Positions 54,379 to 63,428 of a DNA stretch of 64,000 nucleotides are shown piece by piece. Made by a program: the position numbers and the translations under genes. The stretch's first letter is position 1, and each line of letters starts with the position of its first letter. Location of the stretch: NCBI GenBank assembly GCA_938003875.1, contig CALKWO010000134.1, forward strand, positions 21,137 to 85,136. The letters run 5' to 3'. A model generated the notes under the pieces. The model did no database searches. It worked only from the letters and a program-made list of their open reading frames with translations, and was not told the origin of the DNA. The stretch comes from an uncultured bacterium. Lineage in GTDB: Bacteria > Planctomycetota > Uabimicrobiia > Uabimicrobiales > JABWCH01.

Positions 54379-55680
54379 TTAAAGGAATTTGACTTTCAGA
54401 AAGTGTGTGGAGCAAGAGACGCAAGGGTCATAGGCCCTTACAAGCATTTCCAGCTTAAATTGAAGCTCATCTTTTCCTTCATGTTTAAATTCGGGCACGA
54501 GCTTTTCCATATCCAACTGGATATTGGCATGGTTCTGGTTTGTGGGAATGATGCAGTTGGCTTTGACGCATTTGCCCTTTTCATCATAGGTATAATCATG
54601 GAACAGGATTCCTCTGGGAACTTCCACTGCTCCTACTCCCTGGCCTGCTTTCCTCTGGAAAGAATTGTCTTCTTCTTTCATGCCATTGCCCAGGAGATCA
54701 TCTATGATCTGGATGGATCTTTCCACTGCGAAAACAGTTTCCACGATTTGAGCAACATTATTCATGAAGGGATTGTAGCTAACGCCATCAAGTCCTAATT
54801 CTTTGCCAACGGCATAGGAGAAAGGGGTAAGCTGTTTGTAGTTATTATTATATCTTGCCAGGGCACCAGCGAAGTAAGCTTCTCTATTGAATTTAGTCCA
54901 TTTGGCAGTGGATTGAGGAGAAACATATTCGTTAGTCACTCTTCTGTAATCGTTTACAGGAATATTTCCAGCAACATCGCTGGATTTGACATCGCCATCA
55001 TAGAAAGCATAATCTTTGCTATCTGTGAGGCTGATGTATTCTGTCTCACGGACGAAATTAGGTATGCCTCCTGCGATTGTCTTGACGAATTCTAAGAGTT
55101 TTTTGAGATCCTCTACACTTTCCACAAGACGTTTTTTCATGGCTTCAAGCTCTTTTGGCTTAGGCAGCATGGTAAATCCATTGATGACAGCACGGATAGG
55201 GTGCGTGGTGCGTCCACCAATCACATCGCAAAGTTCATTGGCAAGCCTGTGCAGTTTGGTCACGAGCAGAACTACATCCTGATGTGTGAAAGCCAGAGGA
55301 ACAACACTATTCACTCTGCATAGATCTGGCACAACAAGGTAGCAAACATGGAGGATATGGCTTTGCAATGTCTCTCCATGAAGTAAAAGCTCTCTGAGCT
55401 TTCGGGTCTGTTCTGAAATCTGGATGCCCATCGCTGCTTCTGTTGCTTTCAGGGAAGCAAAAGTATGTCCAATAGAGCAAATTCCACAGATTCTGGAAGT
55501 GATGGGAGCTACCTGATCGCAGTCTCTTCCTACTACCATAGCCTCAAAAAAACGAGGGGCTTCTGGTACCTGCCACTCTACTTTGCGGATTTCTCCGTTA
55601 TCTATATCTACTTCTATGTTTCCATGACCTTCGATACGGGTCACGTGGTGTACATGGATTTTCATGGAGTCGTTGTTCAT
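54379..55680 (-). CDS. hydA: Group 3b [NiFe]-hydrogenase (sulfhydrogenase) alpha subunit
   Basis: Catalytic subunit that holds the Ni-Fe centre. The 433-residue protein has the L1 motif RICGICSIGH (63-72, Cys65 and Cys68) and the L2 motif DPCVSCSTH (418-426, Cys420 and Cys423). The seven residues after His426 (FLKVKFL) would be the C-terminal peptide that the maturation protease removes. GGAGG lies 7 nt before the ATG, which overlaps the delta subunit stop as ATGA. Group 3b enzymes are cytosolic and couple H2 to NAD(P)H, and some reduce sulfur. No maturation genes are in the window. Confidence 0.95.
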   Translation of the reverse strand: MNNDSMKIHVHHVTRIEGHGNIEVDIDNGEIRKVEWQVPEAPRFFEAMVVGRDCDQVAPITSRICGICSIGHTFASLKATEAAMGIQISEQTRKLRELLLHGETLQSHILHVCYLVVPDLCRVNSVVPLAFTHQDVVLLVTKLHRLANELCDVIGGRTTHPIRAVINGFTMLPKPKELEAMKKRLVESVEDLKKLLEFVKTIAGGIPNFVRETEYISLTDSKDYAFYDGDVKSSDVAGNIPVNDYRRVTNEYVSPQSTAKWTKFNREAYFAGALARYNNNYKQLTPFSYAVGKELGLDGVSYNPFMNNVAQIVETVFAVERSIQIIDDLLGNGMKEEDNSFQRKAGQGVGAVEVPRGILFHDYTYDEKGKCVKANCIIPTNQNHANIQLDMEKLVPEFKHEGKDELQFKLEMLVRAYDPCVSCSTHFLKVKFL

Positions 55681-56420
55681 TTAGAAACCTCCGGATTTAC
55701 AGCAAACATAGTGAATTGTTCTATAATATCTTCAACAGTGAGATTGTGTTTTGCAAGAACTTCATGCATTGCATTTTTATTGGGATTGGGAACGGTTCCA
55801 CGACATGCTTCACAGCCACTTCTGTTACTAGGACATATAGCCGCGCATCCAGCCCTTGCAATCGGGCCAAGACAGGTTTTTCCTAAATCGTACAGGCATT
55901 CGTTTTCTCGTAGTTTGCATTCTACGCAGACAGGATAGTCTGGGATTTTTGGAGTTTTTCCCATAGCAACATCTTTCACAACGCTCAAAAATTCTTTACG
56001 ATTGATAGGGCAACCATGTAAATAGAAGTCTACTTTAACGACTTCATCTACGGCTTTTGTGGGAGCTGTGTTCAGATGAGGCTTGTTCCAATCGTCCTGG
56101 TATACTTCTTTACGGACTGTTTCCAGATCTCGTAAATTTTTTATTTTATTCACTCCACCTGTGGTTGCACAGGCCCCTAGAGCAATGAGAATTTTAGAAC
56201 GTTTGCGTATATCTTTGAGTCTTTCTTCATCTTCGGGGCGAGTGATCGAGCCTTCAATAAAAGTAATATCATATTCTGGCGCATGGCCTGTGAGAACTTC
56301 TCGGAATTCTACGAGGTCTACCAGAGCTACCACACCAAGAATTTCTTCTTCCAGGTTGGCGATTTGGAGCTGGCATCCTTCACAACAAGCAAAATCAAAA
56401 AAAGCTACCTTTGGCTTCAT
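55677..56420 (-). CDS. hydD: Sulfhydrogenase delta subunit (hydrogenase small subunit)
   Basis: A 247-residue iron-sulfur protein that transfers electrons from the Ni-Fe site. The N-terminal FDFACCEGCQLQI provides the proximal-cluster cysteines, followed by the HGCPIN motif. A C-terminal run of cysteines (CVECKLRENECL, CLGPIARAGCAAICP, CEACRG) supports additional [4Fe-4S] clusters, as in P. furiosus HydD. It overlaps the alpha gene by 4 bp and follows gamma by 2 bp. A GGGAGG ribosome site lies 11 nt before the ATG. Confidence 0.93.
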   Translation of the reverse strand: MKPKVAFFDFACCEGCQLQIANLEEEILGVVALVDLVEFREVLTGHAPEYDITFIEGSITRPEDEERLKDIRKRSKILIALGACATTGGVNKIKNLRDLETVRKEVYQDDWNKPHLNTAPTKAVDEVVKVDFYLHGCPINRKEFLSVVKDVAMGKTPKIPDYPVCVECKLRENECLYDLGKTCLGPIARAGCAAICPSNRSGCEACRGTVPNPNKNAMHEVLAKHNLTVEDIIEQFTMFAVNPEVSK

Positions 56421-56422
56421 AT

Positions 56423-57253
56423 TTAGATGGCCTCCCTAAGTTCGCTGATTGCATCCAATGCAAAGACGGGTCCTTCCTGGCAAACATACACACGATTGAT
56501 CTGGCAATGACCGCACTTGCCGACTCCGCATTTCATATGTCTTTCCAGAGAAACGATAATATCCGATTTTTGAATATCCATTTTAAACAATTCCACAATG
56601 ACAAATTTATACATCACAGGAGGGCCTACGATGAAGGCTGTGGTGTTGGCTGCATTCAAATTTTTTACTCTGGGGCAAAGGGTAGTAATAACGCCTACAT
56701 TGCCTTTCCAGTCAGGATTTCCTACATCCACGGTTTCCATGAACTCAATATCGGCTTGCTTGCTCCAGGCTTCAAGTTCTTTGGTGAATAAACGTTGGGA
56801 AGCATCTCTTGCACCAAACAGAATCATGATTCTACCATAATCTTTGCGATTTTCCAAAGCATAATGAATGGCAGAACGCATAGGAACAAGTCCAATACCA
56901 CCAGAAATAAACAAAAGATCTCTGCCTTTGAGTTTTTCCATGGGGAAATGGGTTCCATAGGGGCCTCGGATTCCTACTGTATCTCCTACTTGAAGTTTAT
57001 GCAAAGCATTGGTGACTACGCCAACATTGCGGATGACCATTTCAAATTTACCACGCAGATGGGGCGAAGAAGAAATGGAAATAGGGGCTTCTCCTATACC
57101 AGGAATGGAAATTTCTGCAAATTGGCCTGGCTTATGTCCTAAATCCTTTCCTCCTTCCAACGCGAATTCAAAATATCTATCCACCTGGGTCATCATTTCT
57201 GCTTTTGTAATCGTAGCGACTTGGGGAAGATAAATAGACTTTTCAGGGTACAT
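56423..57253 (-). CDS. hydG: Sulfhydrogenase gamma subunit (FAD/NAD(P)H oxidoreductase)
   Basis: A 276-residue flavoprotein of the ferredoxin-NADP reductase/dihydroorotate-dehydrogenase electron-transfer type. The FAD-binding and NAD-binding halves show RGPYGTHFP, FISGGIGLVPMRSAI and GPPVMYKF. The C-terminal MKCGVGKCGHCQINRVYVC binds a [2Fe-2S] cluster. It passes electrons between the hydrogenase module and NAD(P)H. AAAGGAG is placed well before the ATG, 12 bp after the beta gene. Confidence 0.94.
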   Translation of the reverse strand: MYPEKSIYLPQVATITKAEMMTQVDRYFEFALEGGKDLGHKPGQFAEISIPGIGEAPISISSSPHLRGKFEMVIRNVGVVTNALHKLQVGDTVGIRGPYGTHFPMEKLKGRDLLFISGGIGLVPMRSAIHYALENRKDYGRIMILFGARDASQRLFTKELEAWSKQADIEFMETVDVGNPDWKGNVGVITTLCPRVKNLNAANTTAFIVGPPVMYKFVIVELFKMDIQKSDIIVSLERHMKCGVGKCGHCQINRVYVCQEGPVFALDAISELREAI

Positions 57254-57265
57254 CTTTCGCTCCTT

Positions 57266-58288
57266 TTACTGTTTTTTGAGTTCCTGGACTATATCCACAG
57301 GACCTGCAATATTGGCCACACATGCCTGGCTACAACGTCCACAACCTACGCAGCCAGCCATCCCGAATTTTTCCAGAATATATTTCCCTTTGCGGAAAAT
57401 TCTATGTTTCAGACGATCTGCTGCGAGTTTACGGAAATTATGATTTCCAGCTACGTTAGCGAATTTTTCCAACATGCAGCCATCCCATACTCTCGTTCTT
57501 TCGCCTTCTTTTAAAGAAAGCTCTACTGTGTCTTTCACATCAAAACAATAGCAGGTAGGGCATACAAGAACGCAAGAGCCGCAGGAAAAGCATTTTTCAC
57601 TACGTTTTTTCCATTCAACATGAGTTTCTTTATCGCGTAAGAATTTTGCAAGTTCTTCTCTGGTAAAAGGCATAGAAACTTCATCCTGAATTCTAACCTT
57701 TGCCTGAGCGATCTTTTCTTCTAAGCCTTTTTCTGATTTGCTGGCTTTCATCTCGGAGGCAAATTTTTTTCCCTTTTCCGTGATGACCTCTATGCCATAA
57801 TTCTCTTGGTCCAATTCTACCATAAAGCAATCTGCTGCTTTATAGGCATCTTTTTCTATCATAGAATGAGTAAAGCGATGGGGGAAAGCTTGTGTCGGAT
57901 ACATACCAACCAAAATGCTGTTCGCTCTTTTCATTAAATAGTGGCTGTCTTTTTCTCCTTCGGAAAAGGCTTTGTCCAAAAGAGCGATAGCTGCCATGTC
58001 ACCAGGGTGGATGCCTATAATGGTGCGAGGGACATTTTCATATACGGCTTCATAGGAAGAAGCTACGCCTGTTTTGTATTTCAGCAAAGTTTCTTCAACA
58101 GGAAGAAAATATTTTTTGGGAGGCAAAATCGTTTCTGTATAGTCAAGGCAAAGCTGTTCTGATTTTTCTAGTGTTTCATAGGAAAAATGCTTGCCTTTCT
58201 TTACTACACCAATGATTTCCTCTTTTTTTTGTAGCAACCTTTCCACAAATTCCTGGAAATCTTTCTTGGAAATTTGCATGAAATCCAT
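57266..58288 (-). CDS. hydB: Sulfhydrogenase beta subunit (two [4Fe-4S] clusters)
   Basis: A 340-residue ferredoxin-like subunit of the group 3b complex. Two cysteine motifs, CFSCGSCVLVCPTCYC (about 239-254) and CVGCGRCSQACVANI near the C terminus, bind [4Fe-4S] clusters that link the flavin subunit to the catalytic pair. AAAGG precedes the start at a spacing of about 12 nt. It is the first gene of the operon, in the order beta-gamma-delta-alpha known from Pyrococcus. Confidence 0.94.
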   Translation of the reverse strand: MDFMQISKKDFQEFVERLLQKKEEIIGVVKKGKHFSYETLEKSEQLCLDYTETILPPKKYFLPVEETLLKYKTGVASSYEAVYENVPRTIIGIHPGDMAAIALLDKAFSEGEKDSHYLMKRANSILVGMYPTQAFPHRFTHSMIEKDAYKAADCFMVELDQENYGIEVITEKGKKFASEMKASKSEKGLEEKIAQAKVRIQDEVSMPFTREELAKFLRDKETHVEWKKRSEKCFSCGSCVLVCPTCYCFDVKDTVELSLKEGERTRVWDGCMLEKFANVAGNHNFRKLAADRLKHRIFRKGKYILEKFGMAGCVGCGRCSQACVANIAGPVDIVQELKKQ

Positions 58289-58672
58289 AAATTTTCTTAC
58301 CTTTCAACATTTTATCGGACTTAAGATTCAAAGTATCGATACATTGTATGATAACATAAAATATACTGGCTCTAACAGACTCTGTGGTATTTATAGGCCT
58401 GCTGGAGCAGATGCTATTATCATTGTACTGCTCCTCTGGCACAGGAAACATTTGCTAAATCAGGCTGTGACCACAGAAAACGTTAGAATAGACAAATATA
58501 AACAGAAGATTTTAGCAATATATCAAATAAAAAAAACTATCGCAAGAAAAAATAGCCATTGTTTTTATTTTTTGTATTTTCTCAAAATATATTACTGACA
58601 TTTTAGCCTATTTTTAGTGTTTTTTTGTTTTTTGCCTGTTTTTGTGCCAAATTTTATTTTGGCAATTTGGGA

Positions 58673-58701
58673 TTGAATATACTTTTTCGGTTTGCTATAA
58701 T
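58673..58701 (+). promoter_or_regulatory. Sigma70-type promoter of the ATP-grasp/SMC-like operon
   Basis: TTGAAT (58673-58678) and a perfect TATAAT (58696-58701) are spaced by 17 bp. It faces the ATP-grasp gene and lies upstream of the repeat at 58798. Confidence 0.75.
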
Positions 58702-58797
58702 CCCCCCTTGTTATTCTCTTTCCGTAGAGTGCGGAGCGTTATTTTTTATTATATAGAAACTAAGAAGTTAGATGTTTGCCGAAAAAGCAAAGATTTT

Positions 58798-58893
58798 TAT
58801 CACGAATAAGACGAATGGTCGAATGGCACGAATAGTTTTTATAAAAATTTCATTCGCGTAATTTGTATATTCGTCTCATTCGTGATTAATACC
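58798..58893. repeat. Palindromic dispersed repeat (TCACGAATAAGACGAATGG type)
   Basis: The left arm ATCACGAATAAGACGAATGG (about 58799-58818) pairs with ATTCGTCTCATTCGTGAT in the right arm (about 58870-58887). The words AATTTG and TTCGTG also repeat inside. It lies in the leader of the operon below. Confidence 0.75.
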
Positions 58894-58931
58894 TTTTTGG
58901 TTTCGGCTTGTCCGAGATAGGAAAGATCATT

Positions 58932-60191
58932 GTGAAAAAAAAGATGAATGTTTTAATTTTGGGGAGTTCGCTGGAAGACAATATTGTCGCTTCTAAGCTT
59001 TATAGATCTTCGTTTGTGCAAAAGTTGTATTGCCTTGAAAGCAACCCCTATCTGAAAGAATATTGTGAAAGCATACCTATAGAGATGGTAAATTATGCTG
59101 CTCTGGCAAGATTTGCTCAGCAGCAAGAGGTTGAATATGTTTTTAGTGCTTCTTATAAGGCAATACTGGCAAAAACAGTTGACTATCTGCGAAGCCAGGG
59201 TTTGAAGGTCATTTCTACCAAAGATGCACCCTATGAATTGTTCAGCAATAGAACAGACTACCGTAAATTGTTGTCTTCCTACGCTCTATCTGTACCTCCT
59301 TCTCGTCTATTCGATATGTATGGCGATGCCGTAAACTATGCAGAAGATACGGTATTTCCTGTGGCTGTGAAAACAAACGATCCTGGTATGTCCATAACTT
59401 CTCTTTGCAAAAATGCAGAGCAAGTGGAGGAATTCCTTTCTTTTACGACAAAATCCATACGCTATAGAGAAGAAGAAGTGAGCGTGGTCTTTGAAAAATA
59501 TATCAAAGGTGGCAATATGCACATTTCTGGGATTGTAGATCAGCAAGAAATTTTGCTATTTCCCCATGCTTATTCTGTGAAAACAACAGGAGAACCTTCT
59601 TATAAATCTTTATGGCTTTGCTCTGGAAATTCTCCTAAAAGCCTCTATAAGAACTGGGAGAGCATGGTGCTTATCCCTGCTATCCATGCTGTGCATTCTC
59701 ATAGAGGAGGATACCGCGGGCCATTATGCATTGACGTGGTTTTCGATCAGAAAAATCCCTATATCGTTGATTTTAGGGCCGAATGGGATGCTTTGTATTT
59801 ACAGGCCATGATGCATTCCCTGGAGAGTGATCTTTTCTCTTTGTTTTCATCGTTTTATGATGGTATTCCTTTAGAACAGATAGAGCCAAAATGGAAAGAT
59901 GGTGTTCTGGGATTTCTGCTGCCTGTTACAGAAGAGACAGGTTTATATGTGAAATCTTTTGCTCAGAGCTTAAAGAAGATGCCATCTCAAGAAAAAGGTT
60001 GCTCTATACAAGTGACAGAGGGGATAAAAGAATTTCCAGGAAACTATGAAAAGCTAGCTTGTATCACGATTAAAGCACCTGGATGCAAGGAAGCAAAGGA
60101 GTTTTTGCTGTCTCGATGGCATAGTGCCAGGTTGCCTGAAGATTTCCCTGTTCTGGAAAAGATAGATTCTCTTGTTATGAAAGATTGGTAG
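58932..60191 (+). CDS. ATP-grasp protein, divergent PurD-like
   Basis: A 419-residue protein of the ATP-grasp superfamily, of the size and shape of phosphoribosylamine-glycine ligase (PurD). The N-terminal VLILGSSLEDNIVASKL is the substrate-binding Rossmann part. The ATP-grasp core follows, with VFPVAVKTNDPGMSITSL, GGYRGPLCIDVVF and IVDFRAEWD in place of the usual metal-binding NxRxGDPE, so it is clearly divergent and its substrate may differ. The GTG at 58932 has AGGAAA 8 nt upstream; a TTG 8 codons earlier is less likely. The SMC-like gene follows after 3 bp, in the same operon. Confidence 0.75.
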   Translation: MKKKMNVLILGSSLEDNIVASKLYRSSFVQKLYCLESNPYLKEYCESIPIEMVNYAALARFAQQQEVEYVFSASYKAILAKTVDYLRSQGLKVISTKDAPYELFSNRTDYRKLLSSYALSVPPSRLFDMYGDAVNYAEDTVFPVAVKTNDPGMSITSLCKNAEQVEEFLSFTTKSIRYREEEVSVVFEKYIKGGNMHISGIVDQQEILLFPHAYSVKTTGEPSYKSLWLCSGNSPKSLYKNWESMVLIPAIHAVHSHRGGYRGPLCIDVVFDQKNPYIVDFRAEWDALYLQAMMHSLESDLFSLFSSFYDGIPLEQIEPKWKDGVLGFLLPVTEETGLYVKSFAQSLKKMPSQEKGCSIQVTEGIKEFPGNYEKLACITIKAPGCKEAKEFLLSRWHSARLPEDFPVLEKIDSLVMKDW

Positions 60192-60194
60192 TCT

Positions 60195-62966
60195 ATGAAG
60201 CCTTACTTGTTTACAAATTTGCATTTACAGAATTTCATGATCCATCAGGACACATCTTTGAGTCTTGCAGAAAAGCCAATTACATTGATTACAGGGGCAA
60301 ATGGAAGTGGCAAGACACAGATTCTCGATGCTTTGATCCTATCTCTTGGCTATCATCCTAAACGCCTGAAGAAAGGCAAAATTTCCGATATGGTTGGCCC
60401 TTTTGAGGAAACGGCAAGAATAGAGCTATGCTTTCAAAATCCTAAAATTCAGGGGAAAAGGAGCCTCCTGGTTCCAGATAAGGAAATTTTGTCTTTATTG
60501 GATAGCGATTCCTTGAAGATTTTTGTGGATATTGATCGAAAGGATGGGATAGAATATTCTCTGGAAAGCCAGGGCAAAACGCACAGGATGCCCAGAAAGG
60601 ATATTCGATCTATCTTTGAAACGATAAACATAAGGGCTGACAATAAGCTTGCCTTCACAGAAGAAGGCACTGTGAATATTTTTGCCGACCATTCCAGCAA
60701 GAATAAATTGGAGCTTCTTCTGGAAACCATAGGCCTCAATGTATATAGAGAAAATCTTGTAAGTGCCCTGGATAGTATACAAAAAGCTTCTCATGCCATA
60801 GCACCTCTAAGAAGAAAGCTAGTTATAGAGAAAGAATATCTCAAAAGCATGGAAAAAGCGAGAGAAATTCTGGCTCAAAAATCCGAGCTTTTGAAACAAT
60901 ATGATTTGCTTGTTAGAGAAGAAGCCTGGAGTTACGTTGCGCAGGAAGAAAAGAAGCATCAGGAAATTCTGGATAGTCTGACCAAAAAGAAAAAAGAAAA
61001 CAAAGAGCAGGCACAACTTCTTTACCAAAAGCAAGAAGAAAAAGATGCTAAAAAGAAGGAAATGCAAGGTCTGGAAGCAGAGAAAGATTTTTTTTATAAA
61101 AAATTGGAAAAAGACAAAAGCCAGCTTCGCGTTCTGGACGGACGAAACGACAGCAATCGAAAGATGATCCAGAACCATGAGCAAAAGATAGCAGAATTTG
61201 AGAAAAAAAAAGAGGCTCTTTTGGATTCTCAGGCTTTTCAGGAAGAGAGAAAAAAACTATTCCAGGAAAAGCTTTCTTCCATATCCAAAGAAAAGGAAAG
61301 ACTGAGCAGGATCATGCAGGCCGTAGGAACAAAATTTTTCGGTGAAAGCCTACGCTATGAGCGTATGCTGTTACAGAAGTCTTTGGAATTCTATCGTCTG
61401 GCTCAGGAAAAAAAGATCGAACTTTTTGGCCCCCTTTTCTATGAAATTCAAAAGGAAAAATCTATCACCTCTCAAGATTTGTCTGCTTTTTCTGCCATCA
61501 TGGGAAAATATCTGTTTGCCTTTTTGGCTTGCGAAGAAAAAGCGTTCCACGAGGCAGTTGCCCTTTGGGAAGAGTTCGACAGACAAGAGCCTTGCGAAAT
61601 TTTTGTCCTTTTTGCTCCTATAGCAAAGGGTAAAAAAATAAAATCGCCTGTTCTGAACTTTATCCAGAATTTTTTTCCTTCTGAGATCGTTGCCTCTTAT
61701 GAAGATGCATTCGAGCTTTTAGCCAGGGCAAAAGAAAAAAATCTGCAAATCTTTTCCCAGGGAAAAATTTTTCTTCCCTGGCCTGCTATTGGCAGTGGAA
61801 GGGTATGGGAAAGCATTCTTTGCTGTCAAAAATTGAGCCTGGAAGAAATCCAGGATGCCCTGGATGTCAACCAGAAATACAAAGAACTGCAAAGAGAAGA
61901 AGAAGATCTACAAAGAGAGCTTCTCTCTTTTTCTACAGACAACGAACTTTCTCGTCTCGAAGAGCGAATAGACGAATTGAAAAAGGAAAAAGAAATCCTG
62001 GAGCAGGAAATAGAAGAAAATATGCAACAATCGCAAGATTTGCATATTCGAATCGATGAAAACACGATCAGCTATCAGGAAAAAATACGAGAAATCGAAG
62101 CCATAGAAGAAGTCCTTCATGAAAAACAACAGCAGATCCATTCCCTGGAAAACCTGCAACAAGCCATAGAAAGACTGATCTCACGCTTGTTACAAGATCA
62201 AGAGGAGCAAGATAAAAAGCTCCAGGAAAGCATAGAGAAAGCCAGAGAAAAAGGCGATAGGCCAGAAGAACTTCGCGGAATAACCATTGCTTCCCAGGAG
62301 AAAAATCAACTGCAAGGAAAACTGGAAGCCCTACAGGTTTCTCCGATTTCAGAAGAAGAATTTCTGGCACAGGAAGACCGTGTCCGCAAGCTGGAGGTAG
62401 AGCTTTCAGGAACAGACCAGCATATCCAGAGCCTCAAGAACGATATGGAAACAAGATTTGAAAAATGGCATCAGGAAGTTCTGGACAAGATCAAAGGAAT
62501 TTCTCATTGCATGAATGAGCTTCTTGCTACTCTGGTACAGGGTGTCAGACTCAGAATAGACAACTGGAAAAACCCTGACGAAGCAGGCCTGGTGATGGAA
62601 ATTCAGAGGAATAGTGATCGTTGGCATGATCTTGCTCATCTTTCGGGAGGAGAGAAGGTACTGGCCGTGGAATCTCTGATCCTTTCCCTTCATTTGCAAA
62701 CAGATTCTCCCCTTCATGCTATTGACGAATGCACACAAAGGCTTGACATGAAATTCAAAGCCCAGGCCTTTGATATGGTACGCAAGGCCATTCTGCATAT
62801 TAGCAAATATAGCCAGGGAATCTTTGCCCCTCAATTCATCCTGCTTGCCCCAGACACATTGGGCGTGGACTTTTCTCAGGAAATGGATTCCTATTTCAAG
62901 CGGATTGTACTCTCTGTCGCAAAACTCAAAAGCGATCAGAAAAAGGTCAATCTACTAAATTCATAA
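60195..62966 (+). CDS. SMC-like coiled-coil ATPase resembling Smc5/6 heads
   Basis: A 923-residue protein. The N-terminal head has NLHLQNFMIHQDT and Walker A GANGSGKT (34-41), followed by LGYHPKRLKKGKISDMVG, a sequence recalling Smc5/6 heads. Long coiled coils cover about 200-360 and 550-760. The middle (about 380-545) is globular and could be a hinge, with FGPLFYEIQ. At the C terminus are the signature LSGGE (816-820) and Walker B HAIDECTQRLD (about 842-850), with Asp844-Glu845. Chromosome or repair functions are typical of SMC-family members. The true relative could be Smc5/6, RecN, SbcC or RecF; the pairing with an ATP-grasp enzyme is unusual. Confidence 0.8.
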   Translation: MKPYLFTNLHLQNFMIHQDTSLSLAEKPITLITGANGSGKTQILDALILSLGYHPKRLKKGKISDMVGPFEETARIELCFQNPKIQGKRSLLVPDKEILSLLDSDSLKIFVDIDRKDGIEYSLESQGKTHRMPRKDIRSIFETINIRADNKLAFTEEGTVNIFADHSSKNKLELLLETIGLNVYRENLVSALDSIQKASHAIAPLRRKLVIEKEYLKSMEKAREILAQKSELLKQYDLLVREEAWSYVAQEEKKHQEILDSLTKKKKENKEQAQLLYQKQEEKDAKKKEMQGLEAEKDFFYKKLEKDKSQLRVLDGRNDSNRKMIQNHEQKIAEFEKKKEALLDSQAFQEERKKLFQEKLSSISKEKERLSRIMQAVGTKFFGESLRYERMLLQKSLEFYRLAQEKKIELFGPLFYEIQKEKSITSQDLSAFSAIMGKYLFAFLACEEKAFHEAVALWEEFDRQEPCEIFVLFAPIAKGKKIKSPVLNFIQNFFPSEIVASYEDAFELLARAKEKNLQIFSQGKIFLPWPAIGSGRVWESILCCQKLSLEEIQDALDVNQKYKELQREEEDLQRELLSFSTDNELSRLEERIDELKKEKEILEQEIEENMQQSQDLHIRIDENTISYQEKIREIEAIEEVLHEKQQQIHSLENLQQAIERLISRLLQDQEEQDKKLQESIEKAREKGDRPEELRGITIASQEKNQLQGKLEALQVSPISEEEFLAQEDRVRKLEVELSGTDQHIQSLKNDMETRFEKWHQEVLDKIKGISHCMNELLATLVQGVRLRIDNWKNPDEAGLVMEIQRNSDRWHDLAHLSGGEKVLAVESLILSLHLQTDSPLHAIDECTQRLDMKFKAQAFDMVRKAILHISKYSQGIFAPQFILLAPDTLGVDFSQEMDSYFKRIVLSVAKLKSDQKKVNLLNS

Positions 62967-63041
62967 ATTGGATGATTCGTGTTACGGTTGGGCGTAACCG
63001 TTGTTCGCTGTGTTAAGAATGTCTTTAATACTAAGGTTTAT

Positions 63042-63136
63042 AAAACGAAGAACACGAAGGAAAGAACACGAAAAAAAATACAAAAAATATTATTTCCCTT
63101 TTTTCCTTCGTGTTCTTCGCGTCCTTCGTGGTGAAA
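63042..63136. repeat. Palindromic dispersed repeat (CGAAGAACACGAAGG type)
   Basis: The left arm AAAACGAAGAACACGAAGG (about 63042-63060) faces CCTTCGTGTTCTTCG in the right arm (about 63105-63119), which continues CGTCCTTCGTGG. A large hairpin results. Same style as the elements at 27.9, 50.2 and 58.8 kb but with different words. Confidence 0.8.
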
Positions 63137-63243
63137 ACATATTGGTTACACTGAAATCTTTGCTTGAGCGCAATACCAGTTACGCCCGATAGCAATCATG
63201 TAATTGTATGGCCTACTACTAGGGCGGCTACAAGCTCTTGATT

Positions 63244-63313
63244 TGTAGCCTCAGAATGGTACTAAAAAAGCCCTCTCTTCTCCAAAGCACAACACCAGCG
63301 CAATCCCTGCGTC
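63244..63313 (-). repeat. GC-rich interspersed ~70-bp repeat, copy C (degenerate)
   Basis: Reverse complement of the family seen at 34473 and 43712. It keeps the AAAAAAGCCCTCTCTTCTCC and ACACCAGCGCAATCCCTGCG blocks, but the GGGTTGCG block is degenerate. Confidence 0.65.
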
Positions 63314-63428
63314 TACTCTCAATACCCTCTCTTATTAAAAGCCATTTAGGTTTGCAATTTTTTTTATATTGTGCTAAAATTTTAAAAGAATAATATGCTA
63401 AAATACTGTCACCATTCGAAGAATAGAC

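Larger units (their letters stand above)
58289..58931. other. Divergent intergenic region of about 640 bp
   Basis: No gene is seen. It contains a strong plus-strand promoter (58673-58701), a dispersed word repeat (58798-58893), and AT-rich sequence upstream of the hydrogenase operon. The transcript from this promoter would carry a leader of roughly 220 nt before the ATP-grasp gene. Confidence 0.6.
62967..63428. other. Repeat-rich intergenic region of about 460 bp
   Basis: No gene is seen. It holds a CGGTTGGGCGTAACCG-type hairpin (about 62987-63002), a large palindromic word repeat (63042-63136), and copy C of the interspersed GC-rich repeat (63244-63313). Confidence 0.6.

Noticed and set aside
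61371..62370. Several minus-strand open frames inside the SMC-like gene
   Set aside because: They are shadows of the coiled-coil coding sequence, rich in Ser, Phe and Leu, with no domain signature.
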